A stretch of 64,000 bases of DNA from Winogradskyella sp. (GTDB taxonomy: Bacteria > Bacteroidota > Bacteroidia > Flavobacteriales > Flavobacteriaceae): contig JAOEWO010000003.1 in NCBI GenBank assembly GCA_028383925.1, forward strand, positions 62,001 through 126,000. The letters run 5' to 3'. The position numbers and the translations under genes were made by a program. Within the stretch, counting starts at the first letter, position 1. Every line of letters starts with the position of its first letter. The notes beneath the pieces are model-generated. The model was not told the origin of the DNA. It searched no databases and saw only the letters and a list, made by a program, of their open reading frames with translations. Positions 53,639 to 62,907 of this stretch are shown here, piece by piece.

Positions 53639-54185
53639 GATAGGGAATAAGGTTGAAACTATAGATGATAATATATCTGGAATTGTAACAAAAGTTTTAG
53701 ACACTACTATAACTATTGAAGATAATGATGGTTTTGAGTTTCAGTTTGAAGCTAACGAATTAATGCTATCTTCTTTTGATAACACCATAGAAAGCGCTAT
53801 TTACGACGCTGACATAGACGCTGTAAAAAGAGAAAAAGAAGTTAAAAAAAGATCTGCGACACCAACTGTAAAACCAAAAGAACGCAGTGCGCCAAAATTT
53901 GAAGTAGACCTACATATACACCAACTCACCAACTCTACTCGTGGTATGTCTAATTACGACATGCTTAATTTACAACTAGACAAAGCAAGGGGCCAGCTAG
54001 AATTTGCAATTAGAAAACGCATACCAAAAATTGTATTTATACATGGTGTGGGAGAGGGCGTTTTAAAACAAGAACTTGAGACCTTATTTGGCCGTTACAA
54101 TAATGTTAGATTTTATGATGCAGATTATAAAACCTACGGATTAGGTGCTACTGAAGTTAAGATATTACAAAATATAGAGCCCTAG
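53628..54185 (+). CDS. Smr/MutS2-type nuclease domain protein
   Basis: The 185-residue protein has a small N-terminal beta domain (IKIGNKVETIDDNISGIVTKV, like the DUF2027-type first part) and a C-terminal Smr domain: VDLHIHQLTNSTRGMSNYDML, then QLEFAIRKRIPKIVFIHGVGEGVLKQEL and RFYDADYKTYGLGATEV. The HGxG loop (IHGVGEG) is the nicking endonuclease core in MutS2-type Smr domains. It may act in recombination control or RNA quality control, but no full MutS2 is present. It converges with the lipoprotein gene with a 4-base stop overlap. Confidence 0.88.
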   Translation: MKIKIGNKVETIDDNISGIVTKVLDTTITIEDNDGFEFQFEANELMLSSFDNTIESAIYDADIDAVKREKEVKKRSATPTVKPKERSAPKFEVDLHIHQLTNSTRGMSNYDMLNLQLDKARGQLEFAIRKRIPKIVFIHGVGEGVLKQELETLFGRYNNVRFYDADYKTYGLGATEVKILQNIEP

Positions 54186-55108
54186 TCTTCTGGTGGACTG
54201 TAATTATCAATAACATTTGTATAGGTGCCAAACTCAATTTCGGTAGCGCTAATAGGTCCTAAATTTACATTAATAACAAGAAATGTGGTAAAAACAGTTC
54301 TTTGGTATTCATTAGCAACAGAACCTGGATCTGTATATATATCAGTCGCAAGATTATACAAATAACGTGCTATGTTAATACCTTCTGCATCTACTACCAA
54401 ATCATTTTGAGGTATGCCATCTTCATTTTCATCTTCTAGTCGTGTTGGTATACCATCATCATCATCATCAGGATCTAGGTAATTAGGCAACATATCTCCA
54501 TCTGTGTTTTTTGCATCTGTAAAAGGGTTGGCATCACCATCAAAGTTATCATCTTCATTTATGGTTTTAATATTGTCATTGTCATCGTCTTCATCAAGGT
54601 AATCAGCAATGCCATCATTATCGGTGTCTATTGCATCAGAGAAATCGCCATCACCATTTGGGTCTCTACCTTCGTCTTCACTTGGTATGCCATCATTATC
54701 ATCATCATCTATAGTAACGGTAATAATTATTTGTCCTGATGGGGCTTCAAAATCGCCTGTAATATCTAAGTTTGCTGGCGGAATTATAGAACACAAATCA
54801 TTAGTTTCTAAAACTCTGTTGTATCTGCGGTAATTAAACCTAATAGTGTTTTCGTTTATAGTTCTTATTTCAGGCATATCTTCTGGTGTAGGCTCTGTAA
54901 ATAGTAACTCTGTATCTTCGTCTTTTGGAAGAATTAGCGATAAAGATTCACTTGGATCTTCTCGCGTATCAAAAATTAAATAAGAAGCTTCAAAGTTATC
55001 GCAACGCTCTAGTTGTTGACTAAATTCTAAATCGGTACTGATAATGTCACCATCGTCACAAGCTGCAAAAACCACTAAAAAAAGCATTAAATATATACGA
55101 CGTATCAT
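54182..55108 (-). CDS. Lipoprotein with acidic calcium-binding repeats
   Basis: Start Met 55108 gives MIRRIYLMLFLVVFAAC with a lipobox (FAAC). The 308-residue mature protein has a beta domain (residues 25-115), then a run of Asp/Asn/Gly-rich loops such as DDDNDGIPSEDEGRDPNGDG, DTDNDGIADYLDEDDDND and DPDDDDDGIPTRLEDENEDG. This is the thrombospondin type 3 pattern, which binds calcium. The rest (about 235-308) is unrecognised. Surface exposure after lipid attachment is likely. It converges with smr. Confidence 0.8.
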   Translation of the reverse strand: MIRRIYLMLFLVVFAACDDGDIISTDLEFSQQLERCDNFEASYLIFDTREDPSESLSLILPKDEDTELLFTEPTPEDMPEIRTINENTIRFNYRRYNRVLETNDLCSIIPPANLDITGDFEAPSGQIIITVTIDDDDNDGIPSEDEGRDPNGDGDFSDAIDTDNDGIADYLDEDDDNDNIKTINEDDNFDGDANPFTDAKNTDGDMLPNYLDPDDDDDGIPTRLEDENEDGIPQNDLVVDAEGINIARYLYNLATDIYTDPGSVANEYQRTVFTTFLVINVNLGPISATEIEFGTYTNVIDNYSPPED

Positions 55109-55182
55109 AGATTGAATTTTAAACAAAAATAACAGATTTGTAAAATTATAACGCTTCATTATTCAAATAATTTTATTTGCGA

Positions 55183-55190
55183 TATTTTTG
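55183..55190 (+). promoter_or_regulatory. -7 promoter element TATTTTTG just before the cysteine desulfurase
   Basis: Exact TAnnTTTG match ending 4 bases before the chosen ATG (55195). If used, transcription would begin within a few bases of the start codon, giving almost no leader. Confidence 0.45.
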
Positions 55191-55194
55191 CAAC

Positions 55195-56343
55195 ATGAAT
55201 GCAATTTATTTAGACAATGCCGCAACTACAGCTTTACGACCAGAAGTTGTTGACGTAATGACAAAAGTGCTTAGTGAACAATTTGGTAATCCGTCTTCTA
55301 CCCATAGTTTTGGTAGAACTTCAAAATCACTTTTAGAACAGTGTCGTAAAAACATAGCTAAACATTTTAATGTCTCTGCTGCTGAGATTGTTTTTACCTC
55401 AGGGGGTACCGAAGCCGATAATTTAGCGCTGCGAAGTAGTGTTAGAGACTTAGGAGTTACCGAAATTATAACTACAAAAATAGAGCATCATGCTGTTTTA
55501 CATACAGCAGAGCAATTGCAAAACGAATATAACGTCGACTTAAAATATGTAGAATTAGACGATTTAGGTTTTATTAATTACCAGCATTTAGAGAGCCTTT
55601 TAAAAGCATCAAAAAAAGCTGTAGTAAGTTTAATGCATATTAATAATGAAATAGGTAATATTTTAGATATTGAGCGTGTTGCTAAACTTTGTAAAAGCTA
55701 TAATGCCTTATTTCATACAGATAGTGTGCAATCTGTAGGGCATTACACTACCGATTTAAAGGCAATACCCATAGATTTTTTAGCGGCAAGTGCTCATAAA
55801 TTTCATGGACCAAAAGGTGTTGGGTTCTGTTTTATAAGAAAAGAATCTGGTTTAAAACCATTAATTTTTGGTGGTGAACAAGAACGTGGTTACAGAGCTG
55901 GTACAGAAGGATTACATAATATAGTTGGTATGGATAAAGCTTTAGAGATGGCTTACACAAATCTAGATACAGAAAAAGCACAAGTATCAGCGTTAAAAAC
56001 TTACTTTGTAGAACAGCTTAATTTAAAACTTCCAGAATGTCATTTTAATGGTGCTTCTGCATGTATGACGACTGCAACCTATACCTTAATAAATGTAGCA
56101 TTACCTGTAACGGCCGAAAAAGCAGCAATGCTTCAGTTTCAATTAGACTTAAAAGGTATAGCGTGCTCTAAAGGAAGTGCTTGCCAAAGTGGTAGTACAA
56201 CTGGTTCGCATGTTTTAAAAGAAGTGTCTACTGTTCAAATATTAAAGCGACCTTCTATCCGTTTTTCATTAAGTATTTATAACAAAAAAGCAGATATAGA
56301 TTATGTTATTAATACATTAGTGGAATTTACAAGTAGCTCTTAA
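55195..56343 (+). CDS. Cysteine desulfurase family protein
   Basis: The 382-residue PLP protein takes sulfur from cysteine for Fe-S or thiolation. It begins MNAIYLDNAATTALRPEVVD, then FGNPSSTHSFGRTS, EIVFTSGGTEADNLAL, the PLP Lys202 in ASAHKFHGPKG, and the active-site Cys330 in GSACQSGS. The start at 55195 fits the family; six codons upstream are not needed. No iscU or suf genes are adjacent, so this is a stand-alone desulfurase; its acceptor cannot be told. Confidence 0.92.
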   Translation: MNAIYLDNAATTALRPEVVDVMTKVLSEQFGNPSSTHSFGRTSKSLLEQCRKNIAKHFNVSAAEIVFTSGGTEADNLALRSSVRDLGVTEIITTKIEHHAVLHTAEQLQNEYNVDLKYVELDDLGFINYQHLESLLKASKKAVVSLMHINNEIGNILDIERVAKLCKSYNALFHTDSVQSVGHYTTDLKAIPIDFLAASAHKFHGPKGVGFCFIRKESGLKPLIFGGEQERGYRAGTEGLHNIVGMDKALEMAYTNLDTEKAQVSALKTYFVEQLNLKLPECHFNGASACMTTATYTLINVALPVTAEKAAMLQFQLDLKGIACSKGSACQSGSTTGSHVLKEVSTVQILKRPSIRFSLSIYNKKADIDYVINTLVEFTSSS

Positions 56344-56363
56344 TTATAGTATTACAGCTTAAA

Positions 56364-57332
56364 ATGAAAAACAAATGCTTAGTTGTTATTCTTGGTCATG
56401 CCCGAGCGTCAGATCTCACTTGGGATTCATTTAAATCTAATGTTTTTTATAAATTAAATGCAGATTTAGCACTTTGCGTTGGCGAGTCTAACACTAATAA
56501 TAACGCAAACCCATATTGGAAACATGCCAAATATAAATGGGTAAGTGAAGAATACGAAAATTATGCATTGGGTTATGATAATTTTCAGAACATTTACGGT
56601 GGTACTAATAACTGGAGAGAATTATTAGATTTTGCACCAGATGATGTGGCACCATTTTTAGGCGGTTGTTATGACGAAAAAAATAAGCCTGCGGCTTCAG
56701 CAGGTATATTAATTTATTACAGAGCGCTTGCTTTACAGTATATTAAAGATCTTAAATTAGATAATACTTACGATCGATTTTTAATTACCCGATCAGATTT
56801 TATATGGCAAAGTCCGCATCCTAGTTTAGATAAGTTAAGTTCAGCTAAAATATGGATAGCTTTTGGCGAAAAATATGGTGGCATTACAGACCGGTATGCG
56901 TTATTAAATAATAAAGATGTTTTTACATATTTAGATATTTTAAGGCCAATTGTAACAGACCACATTTTATTAAAGTCTAAATTATTAGTATTCGATAAGT
57001 ATCGCCGTATTAATATGGAGTCTTATATTAAATTTCATTTATTAGACAATAATATTTACAAAAGCGTTCGTTTTATACCTTATTATATGTTTAGTGTTAG
57101 AAACAAAGATTCACCAGGGCGTTGGTCTAAAGGTACTTATAATAAGAAGCTAGATTGTTTTATAAAGTACCCAGATGAGAAGATAATGGCAGATATATAT
57201 GCTAATTTTTTCTCTAAGTTTGGCTTACTTAATTCATTTAAATGTTATCCTTACAACTACGTAATATATAGTATTATTGAGTTTACAGCAAAAGTAAAAC
57301 GACGTCTATTTAAGACAAAGATTAAATATTAG
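56364..57332 (+). CDS. Glycosyltransferase-like surface polysaccharide protein
   Basis: The 322-residue protein starts VVILGHARASDLTWDSF, has NTYDRFLITRSDFIWQSPHPSL, where RSDF is reminiscent of metal-binding DxD-like sites, and YGGITDRYALLNNKDVF. A basic tail follows (KVKRRLFKTKIKY). The pattern fits poorly known glycosyltransferase-like families (for example DUF7796) acting in surface glycans. No other polysaccharide genes are nearby. It is 20 bases after the cysteine desulfurase stop and may be cotranscribed, with no evident link. Not closely recognised. Confidence 0.6.
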   Translation: MKNKCLVVILGHARASDLTWDSFKSNVFYKLNADLALCVGESNTNNNANPYWKHAKYKWVSEEYENYALGYDNFQNIYGGTNNWRELLDFAPDDVAPFLGGCYDEKNKPAASAGILIYYRALALQYIKDLKLDNTYDRFLITRSDFIWQSPHPSLDKLSSAKIWIAFGEKYGGITDRYALLNNKDVFTYLDILRPIVTDHILLKSKLLVFDKYRRINMESYIKFHLLDNNIYKSVRFIPYYMFSVRNKDSPGRWSKGTYNKKLDCFIKYPDEKIMADIYANFFSKFGLLNSFKCYPYNYVIYSIIEFTAKVKRRLFKTKIKY

Positions 57333-57943
57333 AGTGGGGTGTGAGACCTTAAATGTTTTTTTAGGGTTAATTAAATAGGTCTTGTAGTTTGTTTAATTCT
57401 TCTAAATAAGTGATAATTTGGTCTCAATGGTATTGGTAAAAGAAAGATGTGTGTTTTTTATTGAAATTATCTATTATAACCAGACTAGATTAGGGATAAT
57501 GAAGTTTAAAGAAAAGCTTTTCTACCATTATATTATTGTCCTGTTGCCTATTTACAGATCTTATTTTGTGATATTTTAATTTAGTATTCTTTTTATGAAT
57601 CTAAATAGTTAGTAATACCTAAATCAATATTAATTTTTTTGAAACACTTTTTTTTAGGCTGAAAAACAGAATAGGTAAGACTCTTTTGTAAGCTATTAAA
57701 ATCATTTTATTTTAATAGACATAAATTTCACGACTTACAAGTAAGTTGATATTGCAAGTATAGTTTTGATAATTTAATTTTAGAGAGGTCTATATTTGTT
57801 GTAATCTAACGTTACCTTTTGCTTTAAAATAGATTTTTAAATGTGAGATTTGTCTTCATCATAGTAATATTTCGTTTTGCTTTAGCACAAAAACTAGAAT
57901 ATAAAATTATAAACAATAAGATTACATAATATCTTACACCTAA
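57333..57943. other. Gene-poor stretch with a possible short secreted remnant
   Basis: This 611-base gap holds no clear gene or strong hairpin. At 57843-57929 a GTG start gives 28 codons with a signal-like beginning (RFVFIIVIFRFALAQKLEY), ending TAA. It may be a remnant of an exported protein, but chance is a fair explanation. The rest shows nothing recognisable. Confidence 0.3.
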
Positions 57944-60409
57944 TTAAAATCTAGCAGATAACCTTAGGTTAAAAACACGAGGCGTTAAAAAGTTAGGTAT
58001 TGCAAATTGTCTTTTACTATAAACATCCCTTACCCAAGTATTGGTTATGGTGTTTTGGTTATTAAACATATTATAGATTTCGAAACCAATAGACAAATCT
58101 TTAAATGCATTTTTCCATTTTGCGTTATAGGTTTTTTCAGAATTAACAATAACATAAGAAATACCTAAGTCTGCACGTCTGTAATCTCTAAGTCTAACCT
58201 GAAAATTATAAGGATCTGCATAACTTGGAGATCCTCCAGGTACACCAGTATTATAGACTAAGTTTAAGTACATTTTTAAATCTGGAATATTTGGCACATA
58301 ATCTTGAAACAAAGCTCCAAACTTTAACCGTTGGTCAGTTGGTCTTGCTATAAAACCTCGGTTATCTATGTTTTCTTCAGTTTTTAAATACCCAAAGCTA
58401 AACCAAGACTCTGTACCAGGTACAAACTCGCCATTAATACGTACGTCTAATCCATAGGCATAGGCTTCTGCATTATTTTTAGCACGATAACGAATTCTTA
58501 CATTTTCTAAGGTATAGGGGTTAACATCAGTTAAGCCTTTGTAATACGCTTCAGTAACGAGTTTAAAAGGTCTATCCCACATTTCAAAACTATATTCATT
58601 TCCTAATACAATATGAAATGATTTTTGTGCTTTTACATTGGGTTGTACCACACCCGAAGAATCTCGTAACTCTCTATAAAAGGGTGGTTGGTAGTAAAGG
58701 CCTCCGGCAACTCTAAAGAGCATATCTTTCTCCCAGTTTGGTTTTATTGCAAATTGTGCTCTTGGGCTAAATACGGTTTGTGTAGAACCTTCAATATTTT
58801 CGCCTCCTACTGCCCAAGTATGTTGGCGTACACCAACATTATAAAACACTTCGTTTTCTCCCCATGATGTGCGTTTACTGTATTGAGCAAAAGCTTGCAA
58901 ACGATTAATGTTTACACGATTTAAAGCACGTATGTTTTGAAATGCTGTTAAAGGACCAGAAAAGGCTTGGTAAGGTTGTGGGTTAAGCTGGCTAACGTTT
59001 GGTGGTCTAATAGAAAAACCAGCAGAGTCTATAACTTCATATTCAACTAGACGATCCCTTATATCTTCGTGTGTATATTTTACAGACCATTCAACCGTGG
59101 TTTCGTCATCAATTTTGTAATCACCTCTATGTTCTGCATTTACAATAAGTGCGTCTAACTCATTACGTGCGTGTGTTAATTGAGAGCCAATACCTTCGCT
59201 AAATTCTACTTCGCCTAAATCATCATCACCAATATTTGTATTGACTTCACCAAGGCGGTATTGCGCAAAAATATCGAAAAACTCTTGCTCTGTTGTATGG
59301 TAGGCAGATGCAATAAATTTTAATGTTAAGTCATCGCTTGCAAAATAGTTGGCTTTAAAAGCACCAAAATAGGTTTGGTACTGATCTCTTTCCTGTCCGT
59401 TGTAAGCTACTAATAAAGCTACTGGATCGTCTATAGTGCCAAAATTAGTTTGTCTGTTTTGAGGTTCAAAATTATATTTATTTATAGAGATGTTACCTAA
59501 AAAATTAAGATGAAACTTACTCGAAAAGCGGTAGGTAAGGTATGTTTGTGCATCTGCAAAAACAGGTTCTACATTGCCTTCGGTTTCAAGATTATTTAAA
59601 ATTAAACTATTGTCTCTGTAGCGTACACCTGCTATACCAGAAAATTTACCATCTTTACTAACGGTTTCTACAGCTAAGCTTCCACCTAATAAACTTAAAT
59701 CGGTTCTTATTCCAAAGTTATCAGGATTTCTATAAGTTATATCTAAAACAGAAGATAGTTTATCGCCATATTTTGCTTGAAAACCACCAGCAGAGAAACC
59801 TACATTTTGCACCAAGTCTGTATTTACAAAACTCAGCCCTTCTTGGTTACCAGATCGTATTAAAAAGGGTCTGTAAACTTCTATTTCATTTACATAAACT
59901 AAGTTTTCATCAAAGTTACCACCTCTAACGGAGTATTGTGTACTTAACTCGTTAGATATGTTTACACCAGGTAGTGTTTTTAAAATATTTTCTACACCAG
60001 GTTGTGCCCCTTTTATGGTTCTTATGGTTTCGGCAGATAGTGTTGTAACACCATCTACAGACTGTCTTGTGTTTGTGTTAAGTACAACTGTAGCAATTTG
60101 TACAACATCTGTTTTTAGTACAGGGTTGTATAATAATTCTTGTCCGTTTTTAAGATTAAAAATTTGCTCAACGCGTTTATGAGATAAATGTGTAAATACG
60201 ACTATAATGTCTTTACCGTAAGGTATCTTAAGTTCGTAAAAGCCATTAATATTTGTAGTTGTCCCTTCGCCATTGCTGGCTTTTATATTAACATTATAAA
60301 TAGGGTTATTAGCTTCGTCTAAAATAACACCTCTTATTGTTGCAGACTGCGAAAAAGAAAGGCAACTTATTAGTAAGCCTATTAGTACTGTAAATTGTAA
60401 GCGTTTCAA
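57944..60409 (-). CDS. TonB-dependent outer membrane receptor
   Basis: The 821-residue protein has a signal peptide (MKRLQFTVLIGLLISCLSFSQ), a CarboxypepD_reg-like domain (SATIRGVILDEANNPIYNVNIKASN, about 22-110), a plug domain (about 120-220: TIRTIKGAQPGVENILKTLPGVNI and YSVRGGNFDENLVYVNEIEVYRP), and a C-terminal beta barrel ending FNLRLSARF with a terminal Phe. It would import a substrate through the outer membrane by TonB energy. The substrate is not indicated. It follows the M23 peptidase gene by 12 bases in one operon. Confidence 0.93.
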   Translation of the reverse strand: MKRLQFTVLIGLLISCLSFSQSATIRGVILDEANNPIYNVNIKASNGEGTTTNINGFYELKIPYGKDIIVVFTHLSHKRVEQIFNLKNGQELLYNPVLKTDVVQIATVVLNTNTRQSVDGVTTLSAETIRTIKGAQPGVENILKTLPGVNISNELSTQYSVRGGNFDENLVYVNEIEVYRPFLIRSGNQEGLSFVNTDLVQNVGFSAGGFQAKYGDKLSSVLDITYRNPDNFGIRTDLSLLGGSLAVETVSKDGKFSGIAGVRYRDNSLILNNLETEGNVEPVFADAQTYLTYRFSSKFHLNFLGNISINKYNFEPQNRQTNFGTIDDPVALLVAYNGQERDQYQTYFGAFKANYFASDDLTLKFIASAYHTTEQEFFDIFAQYRLGEVNTNIGDDDLGEVEFSEGIGSQLTHARNELDALIVNAEHRGDYKIDDETTVEWSVKYTHEDIRDRLVEYEVIDSAGFSIRPPNVSQLNPQPYQAFSGPLTAFQNIRALNRVNINRLQAFAQYSKRTSWGENEVFYNVGVRQHTWAVGGENIEGSTQTVFSPRAQFAIKPNWEKDMLFRVAGGLYYQPPFYRELRDSSGVVQPNVKAQKSFHIVLGNEYSFEMWDRPFKLVTEAYYKGLTDVNPYTLENVRIRYRAKNNAEAYAYGLDVRINGEFVPGTESWFSFGYLKTEENIDNRGFIARPTDQRLKFGALFQDYVPNIPDLKMYLNLVYNTGVPGGSPSYADPYNFQVRLRDYRRADLGISYVIVNSEKTYNAKWKNAFKDLSIGFEIYNMFNNQNTITNTWVRDVYSKRQFAIPNFLTPRVFNLRLSARF

Positions 60410-60421
60410 ATAGTTTAGTTT

Positions 60422-62116
60422 TTATTTTCTAAAAAATGTTGCTTCAAATGTAGAACTATTTCCTACATTATCTGTAACTATTATTTTTAATTCGTTTTTA
60501 GTGTCTTTAATAATACCATCATTAAAGTCGTGTATTAACGTATTTGTTTTGTAATCGTATTCCATTAAAATCCATTGTCCATTTACAGTAGCTCTGTATT
60601 TACTAATGCCTGATAATTCGTCATCAATTTTAACCTTTAAATAGCGGTATTTACTCAACCATTTATTGTCTTGAAAGTTAACTGGCTTTATAGTAGGCGA
60701 AATAGTATCCATAGCAATGGTGTAGGTGCCAAACATTTTGCTGCCTGCACTTAATATATTGCCTTTGCGTTTAGTGTATACATAACTTGGTCTTTTGTAA
60801 TACCCATAAAGTCTTGCAATAAATATTTTATCTTGGTGCTCTGTTTTGTAATTAGTAACGTCGTAATTAATATAAAAATTCTTTTGAAGCGGAATTTTAT
60901 CTTCATGAAGATGAAGCGTATCTGAGTTTACTTTAAAGTCAATAAGCACATCATCATAAACGGTGTTTGCGTAAAAGCTTACACTAACATTACCCGATTC
61001 TAATTTGGTGGTCTTATCGCTATACACAAGTGATTTGTCTAAAGTATTTATATTTTCTTCGTTTGCTACACTTATACTACTGTGTTTACCTTCAATAGGA
61101 ATACTAACCCAAGTTTCATTTTGTTTAAAATCTCGGATCCTTATTTTATATACAGAAGAAGTACTGTCTTCAATTTTAATATACCCATTATCATAAGCGT
61201 CTTTATAAAGACTAAGTGGGTTGTTTTGTTCTATAAATAATTTCTGAATTTTAGATTTATGGGTTCTATAATATTCATAATCTACTAAGCGTTTTATGTG
61301 TTTTGTTTCTTCAAAACTAAACCGTTTAAAATCTATTTCTAAACTTTTATTGCCATTATAAAAAGTCTGAATATTACTAACACCATTATTATTTGGTGCT
61401 AAATCTTGCTTGTCATTAGATACAATACCAAAACCAATATTGCCGTAAGCCGTAATTTTTTCTACGTCATAACTACCATTTTTATTAGGAATAAGTCTTA
61501 GAGGTATGCGTTTTGTTTCACCGTTAACAACAGCGTTTTTATCTTTTGTGTAGGCATAAATACCAGATACATAAGGTGCCGTAGTGTCTTTAATGTCGTA
61601 ACCAAATAACATAGGGTTTATTGGGCGTTCTTGGTTGTCTCTAATTTCAAAATGCAAATGTGGCCCACCAGATCCTCCTGTATTACCAGAATAGGCAATA
61701 ACTTCATCTGTATTAATAAGTAATTCTGTTGTGTTGGGAAACACTTCAACTTCAAAACTTTCTTTAGCATATTGGCAATCTTTTATATAATCCTCTAAAC
61801 GTTTAGAGAATTTTTGCAGATGACCGTAAACTGTAGTGTAGCCATTTGGGTGTGTTATATAAATAGCTTTGCCGTAACCAAAATGAGAGATTTTAATTCT
61901 GCTTATATATCCATTTGCAGCGGCATATACTTTTAAGCCTTCTTTTTGTTGGGTTTTAATATCTAAGCCACCATGAAAGTGTGTTGATCTTAATTCTGCA
62001 AAAGTACCAGCGAGTACTGTAGGTATATCTAACGGATTTCTAAAATAATCTTGAGGATATTCTGATTGTGCATATAGTGAGCTAGAAATTAAAAATAAGA
62101 ACAAAATGTTTTTCAT
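60422..62116 (-). CDS. M23 family metallopeptidase with C-terminal beta domains
   Basis: The 564-residue protein has a signal peptide (MKNILFLFLISSSLYAQ) and a LytM/M23 domain: HFHGGLDI (His48, Asp52), YGHLQK (His99) and GPHLHFEIRD (His153, His155), the zinc and catalytic set. It cuts peptide cross-links of peptidoglycan. The other 400 residues are beta-rich and unlike other M23 proteins I can name. It is the first gene of a two-gene operon with the TonB receptor, so the enzyme may remodel the wall for receptor insertion or export; that link is inferred. Confidence 0.92.
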   Translation of the reverse strand: MKNILFLFLISSSLYAQSEYPQDYFRNPLDIPTVLAGTFAELRSTHFHGGLDIKTQQKEGLKVYAAANGYISRIKISHFGYGKAIYITHPNGYTTVYGHLQKFSKRLEDYIKDCQYAKESFEVEVFPNTTELLINTDEVIAYSGNTGGSGGPHLHFEIRDNQERPINPMLFGYDIKDTTAPYVSGIYAYTKDKNAVVNGETKRIPLRLIPNKNGSYDVEKITAYGNIGFGIVSNDKQDLAPNNNGVSNIQTFYNGNKSLEIDFKRFSFEETKHIKRLVDYEYYRTHKSKIQKLFIEQNNPLSLYKDAYDNGYIKIEDSTSSVYKIRIRDFKQNETWVSIPIEGKHSSISVANEENINTLDKSLVYSDKTTKLESGNVSVSFYANTVYDDVLIDFKVNSDTLHLHEDKIPLQKNFYINYDVTNYKTEHQDKIFIARLYGYYKRPSYVYTKRKGNILSAGSKMFGTYTIAMDTISPTIKPVNFQDNKWLSKYRYLKVKIDDELSGISKYRATVNGQWILMEYDYKTNTLIHDFNDGIIKDTKNELKIIVTDNVGNSSTFEATFFRK

Positions 62117-62235
62117 ATAATAAGCTATATAGCTAAAATATTAATTTGTAGCTATTACCAAGCAGTAAAGGTGTATTATTTTTTAACGCTCAATTTATAT
62201 TGATGTTATACTTATTAAAAATAATTGTAAAAGAA

Positions 62236-62266
62236 TTGTATTTTTTCATAAGGTATGTTAACTTTG
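62236..62266 (+). promoter_or_regulatory. Promoter of the coiled-coil/zapA/6S transcript
   Basis: TTG at 62236-62238 is followed after 20 bases by TAACTTTG (62259-62266), an exact TAnnTTTG match with normal spacing. Transcription would start near 62273, about 18 bases before the ATG at 62291. Confidence 0.7.
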
Positions 62267-62290
62267 TTACAATAGTATTGAATTGCTTTA

Positions 62291-62581
62291 ATGAGTAAAA
62301 TAGAAGACATTGTTGATGCCTTAGAAAATAAAATCAGTAAGGTTTTGCATAAGAAGGAGGTTTTAAAACAAACTAATGCAAAGTTAACTGAACAGTTAAG
62401 CCAACAACAACACAAGCTAATACAGCAACAAGATGAAATTAAATCTTGGTCAGATAAGTATGAAACACTTAAAATGGCAAATTCAATGCTTGGTAGTGAC
62501 GAAAATAAGCGAGAAACGAAGCTAAAGATAAATGCATTAATTAGAGATATAGACCATTGTATTGGTCAGCTCTCTGAATAA
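62291..62581 (+). CDS. Small coiled-coil protein upstream of zapA
   Basis: The 96-residue protein is one long coiled coil (residues 1-65: IEDIVDALENKISKVLHKKEVLKQTNAKLTEQLSQQQHKLIQQQ, Gln- and Leu-rich) with a short C-terminal helix (KINALIRDIDHCIGQLSE). It lies 14 bases before zapA with a shared promoter. A ZapB-like or ZapA-partner role in division is plausible and inferred from position and coiled coil; no sequence match is claimed. Confidence 0.75.
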   Translation: MSKIEDIVDALENKISKVLHKKEVLKQTNAKLTEQLSQQQHKLIQQQDEIKSWSDKYETLKMANSMLGSDENKRETKLKINALIRDIDHCIGQLSE

Positions 62582-62595
62582 TTTTGTAAATTTAA

Positions 62596-62883
62596 ATGGC
62601 AGATCAATTAAAAATAAAGCTTTCTATAGCAAATAGAGTTTATCCATTAACAATAAACCCTAAGCAAGAAGAAGGTTTACGAAAGGCCACAAAGCAAATT
62701 GAGACCATGATTGGTCAATTTGAACAAAACTATTCTGTAAGAGATAAACAAGATGTATTAGCAATGTGTGCATTACAATTTGCAGCTCAAGTAGAACAAA
62801 AATCTATAGATAAAGAATATGTTAATGAAGAGGTGCAAGAGAAGTTAGAAGCTTTAAATGACCTTTTACAATCACATATTTAA
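62596..62883 (+). CDS. zapA: Cell division protein ZapA
   Basis: The 95-residue protein has the ZapA start LKIKLSIANRVYPLTINPKQEEGLRKATKQIETMIGQF, followed by a coiled-coil segment with DKQDVLAMCALQFAAQVEQ. ZapA binds FtsZ and cross-links filaments into the Z ring. It is cotranscribed with the coiled-coil gene and is followed directly by the 6S-like RNA and rny, an order that parallels zapA-ssrS in enterobacteria. Confidence 0.92.
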   Translation: MADQLKIKLSIANRVYPLTINPKQEEGLRKATKQIETMIGQFEQNYSVRDKQDVLAMCALQFAAQVEQKSIDKEYVNEEVQEKLEALNDLLQSHI

Positions 62884-62907
62884 CTCGTACGTTCTTTAAA
62901 ATAAATA

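Noticed and set aside
57843-57929. Intact small secreted peptide gene
   Set aside because: GTG start, 28 codons and no partner; more likely a remnant or chance, so it is only noted.
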